Positions 63,672 to 64,000 of a stretch of DNA of 64,000 nt are shown one piece after another (position 1 is the stretch's first letter; each line of letters begins with the position of its first letter). The translations under genes were made by a program, and so were the position numbers. Origin of the DNA: Brucella tritici (GTDB taxonomy: Bacteria > Pseudomonadota > Alphaproteobacteria > Rhizobiales > Rhizobiaceae); contig NZ_CADEAR010000007.1 in the NCBI RefSeq assembly GCF_902825325.1, positions 186,001 through 250,000 of the forward strand, read 5' to 3'. The notes beneath the pieces were generated by a model, which searched no databases, was not told the DNA's origin, and was given only the letters and a program-made list of their open reading frames with translations.

Positions 63672-64000
63672 TACTCTTGCATGGTCTAAACCGGAAAACC
63701 GTTCGCCGTGACGACGCTCTCCCAGCCAGCAACAGATTGCAGCCGAGGCTTTAAAGAAACGATAAAGCGAGACCGCCCAAAGCGGATAAGTGACGCCTCG
63801 GGTCTGCTTTTCTGCCTATGGTAAACAGAGAGTAGCGATCAGGTGGCGAAACCACAGCCACGGCACAATTTTGACGTTTAAATGCTTTACCATGACGCGC
63901 ATCTTGTCCGAAAACCGTTTCACACTTTTCGGGATGCGCTCCAATAAATCGAACAGTTACGGAATCTTTTCCAATTCATCGGACATTGACGCAAACCGAG
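63672..64000. other. Upstream region of the multi-span kinase
   Basis: 329 bp to the window edge without a supported gene; contains dispersed-repeat copy 6. Confidence 0.4.
63880..63942. repeat. Dispersed hairpin repeat, copy 6 (diverged)
   Basis: Core 63897-63939: arms GCGCATC / GATGCGC, inner CCGAAAA / TTTTCGG, loop CCGTTTCACAC. Same loop theme as the other copies but with different stem bases, a compensated variant. Confidence 0.6.

Overview
The window is a chromosomal stretch of an alphaproteobacterium of the family Brucellaceae, most likely an Ochrobactrum-type Brucella (B. anthropi/intermedia group). The evidence is the pair of inverted Omp2-type porin genes whose N-termini follow the Brucella Omp2a/Omp2b pattern, the cycHJKL-degP-two-component-glnE-pleC gene order known from Rhizobiales, and the rpoZ-rsh-pyrE-fnrN-hemN block. 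The porins resemble but do not match the classical Brucella proteins as I remember them, so the species call is an inference. Most of the window is well-conserved core chromosome, densely packed and GC-rich.

Layout. 0-3.7 kb: 3' part of a fosmidomycin-type efflux gene, then hemN and an FNR-type regulator with a perfect anaerobox. 3.9-7.4 kb: pyrE, rsh and rpoZ. 7.8-14.9 kb: NYN-domain protein, family-5 uracil-DNA glycosylase, smpB, dapA, a lytic transglycosylase, and small envelope proteins including a 29-aa membrane peptide. 15-19.3 kb: two divergent Omp2 porins sharing a perfect 94-bp inverted repeat, with tRNA-Ser(GCU) between them and an orphan tyrosine recombinase just downstream. 19.8-34.6 kb: assorted metabolism and membrane genes (aminotransferase, DUF423, P-loop kinase, YitT, GST, AMP nucleosidase, a membrane-anchored phosphoesterase, ETF-ubiquinone oxidoreductase, a second uracil-DNA glycosylase, MFS and EamA transporters). 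34.9-43.2 kb: pepN, a PleC-like sensor kinase and glnE. 43.2-47 kb: a two-component system and a DegP protease. 47.1-51.4 kb: the c-type cytochrome maturation operon ccmIEFH (cycHJKL). 51.4-54.5 kb: a lipoprotein and a FeuQ/FeuP-like two-component system preceded by a small secreted protein matching the FeuN position. 54.5-55.9 kb: an AT-richer gene-poor patch with one holin-like protein. 55.9-64 kb: a class A penicillin-binding protein, a DUF1214/DUF1254 pair, DUF2336, DUF1491, a peptidoglycan-binding protein and a large multi-membrane-span sensor kinase.

How the genes fit together. Three themes recur: envelope biogenesis and sensing (porins, Slt, PBP1, DegP, lipoprotein, FeuNPQ-like and other kinases); low-oxygen respiration and cofactors (FNR-type regulator, hemN, ccm genes, ETF-QO); and growth control (rsh, rpoZ, glnE, PleC-like kinase).

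The main non-coding signal is a dispersed modular hairpin repeat with six core copies (9.7, 29.1, 34.7, 49.7, 52.0 and 63.9 kb) plus solo left modules, one of them beside the recombinase. Other notable items are a palindromic 8-bp tandem-repeat element at 27.9 kb, a duplicated remnant of the ETF-QO 3' end, a possible 54-aa leader ORF under FNR control ahead of hemN, and two coupled micro-ORFs at 26 kb. I found no CRISPR array, no rRNA, and no clearly novel multi-gene defence or biosynthetic system.
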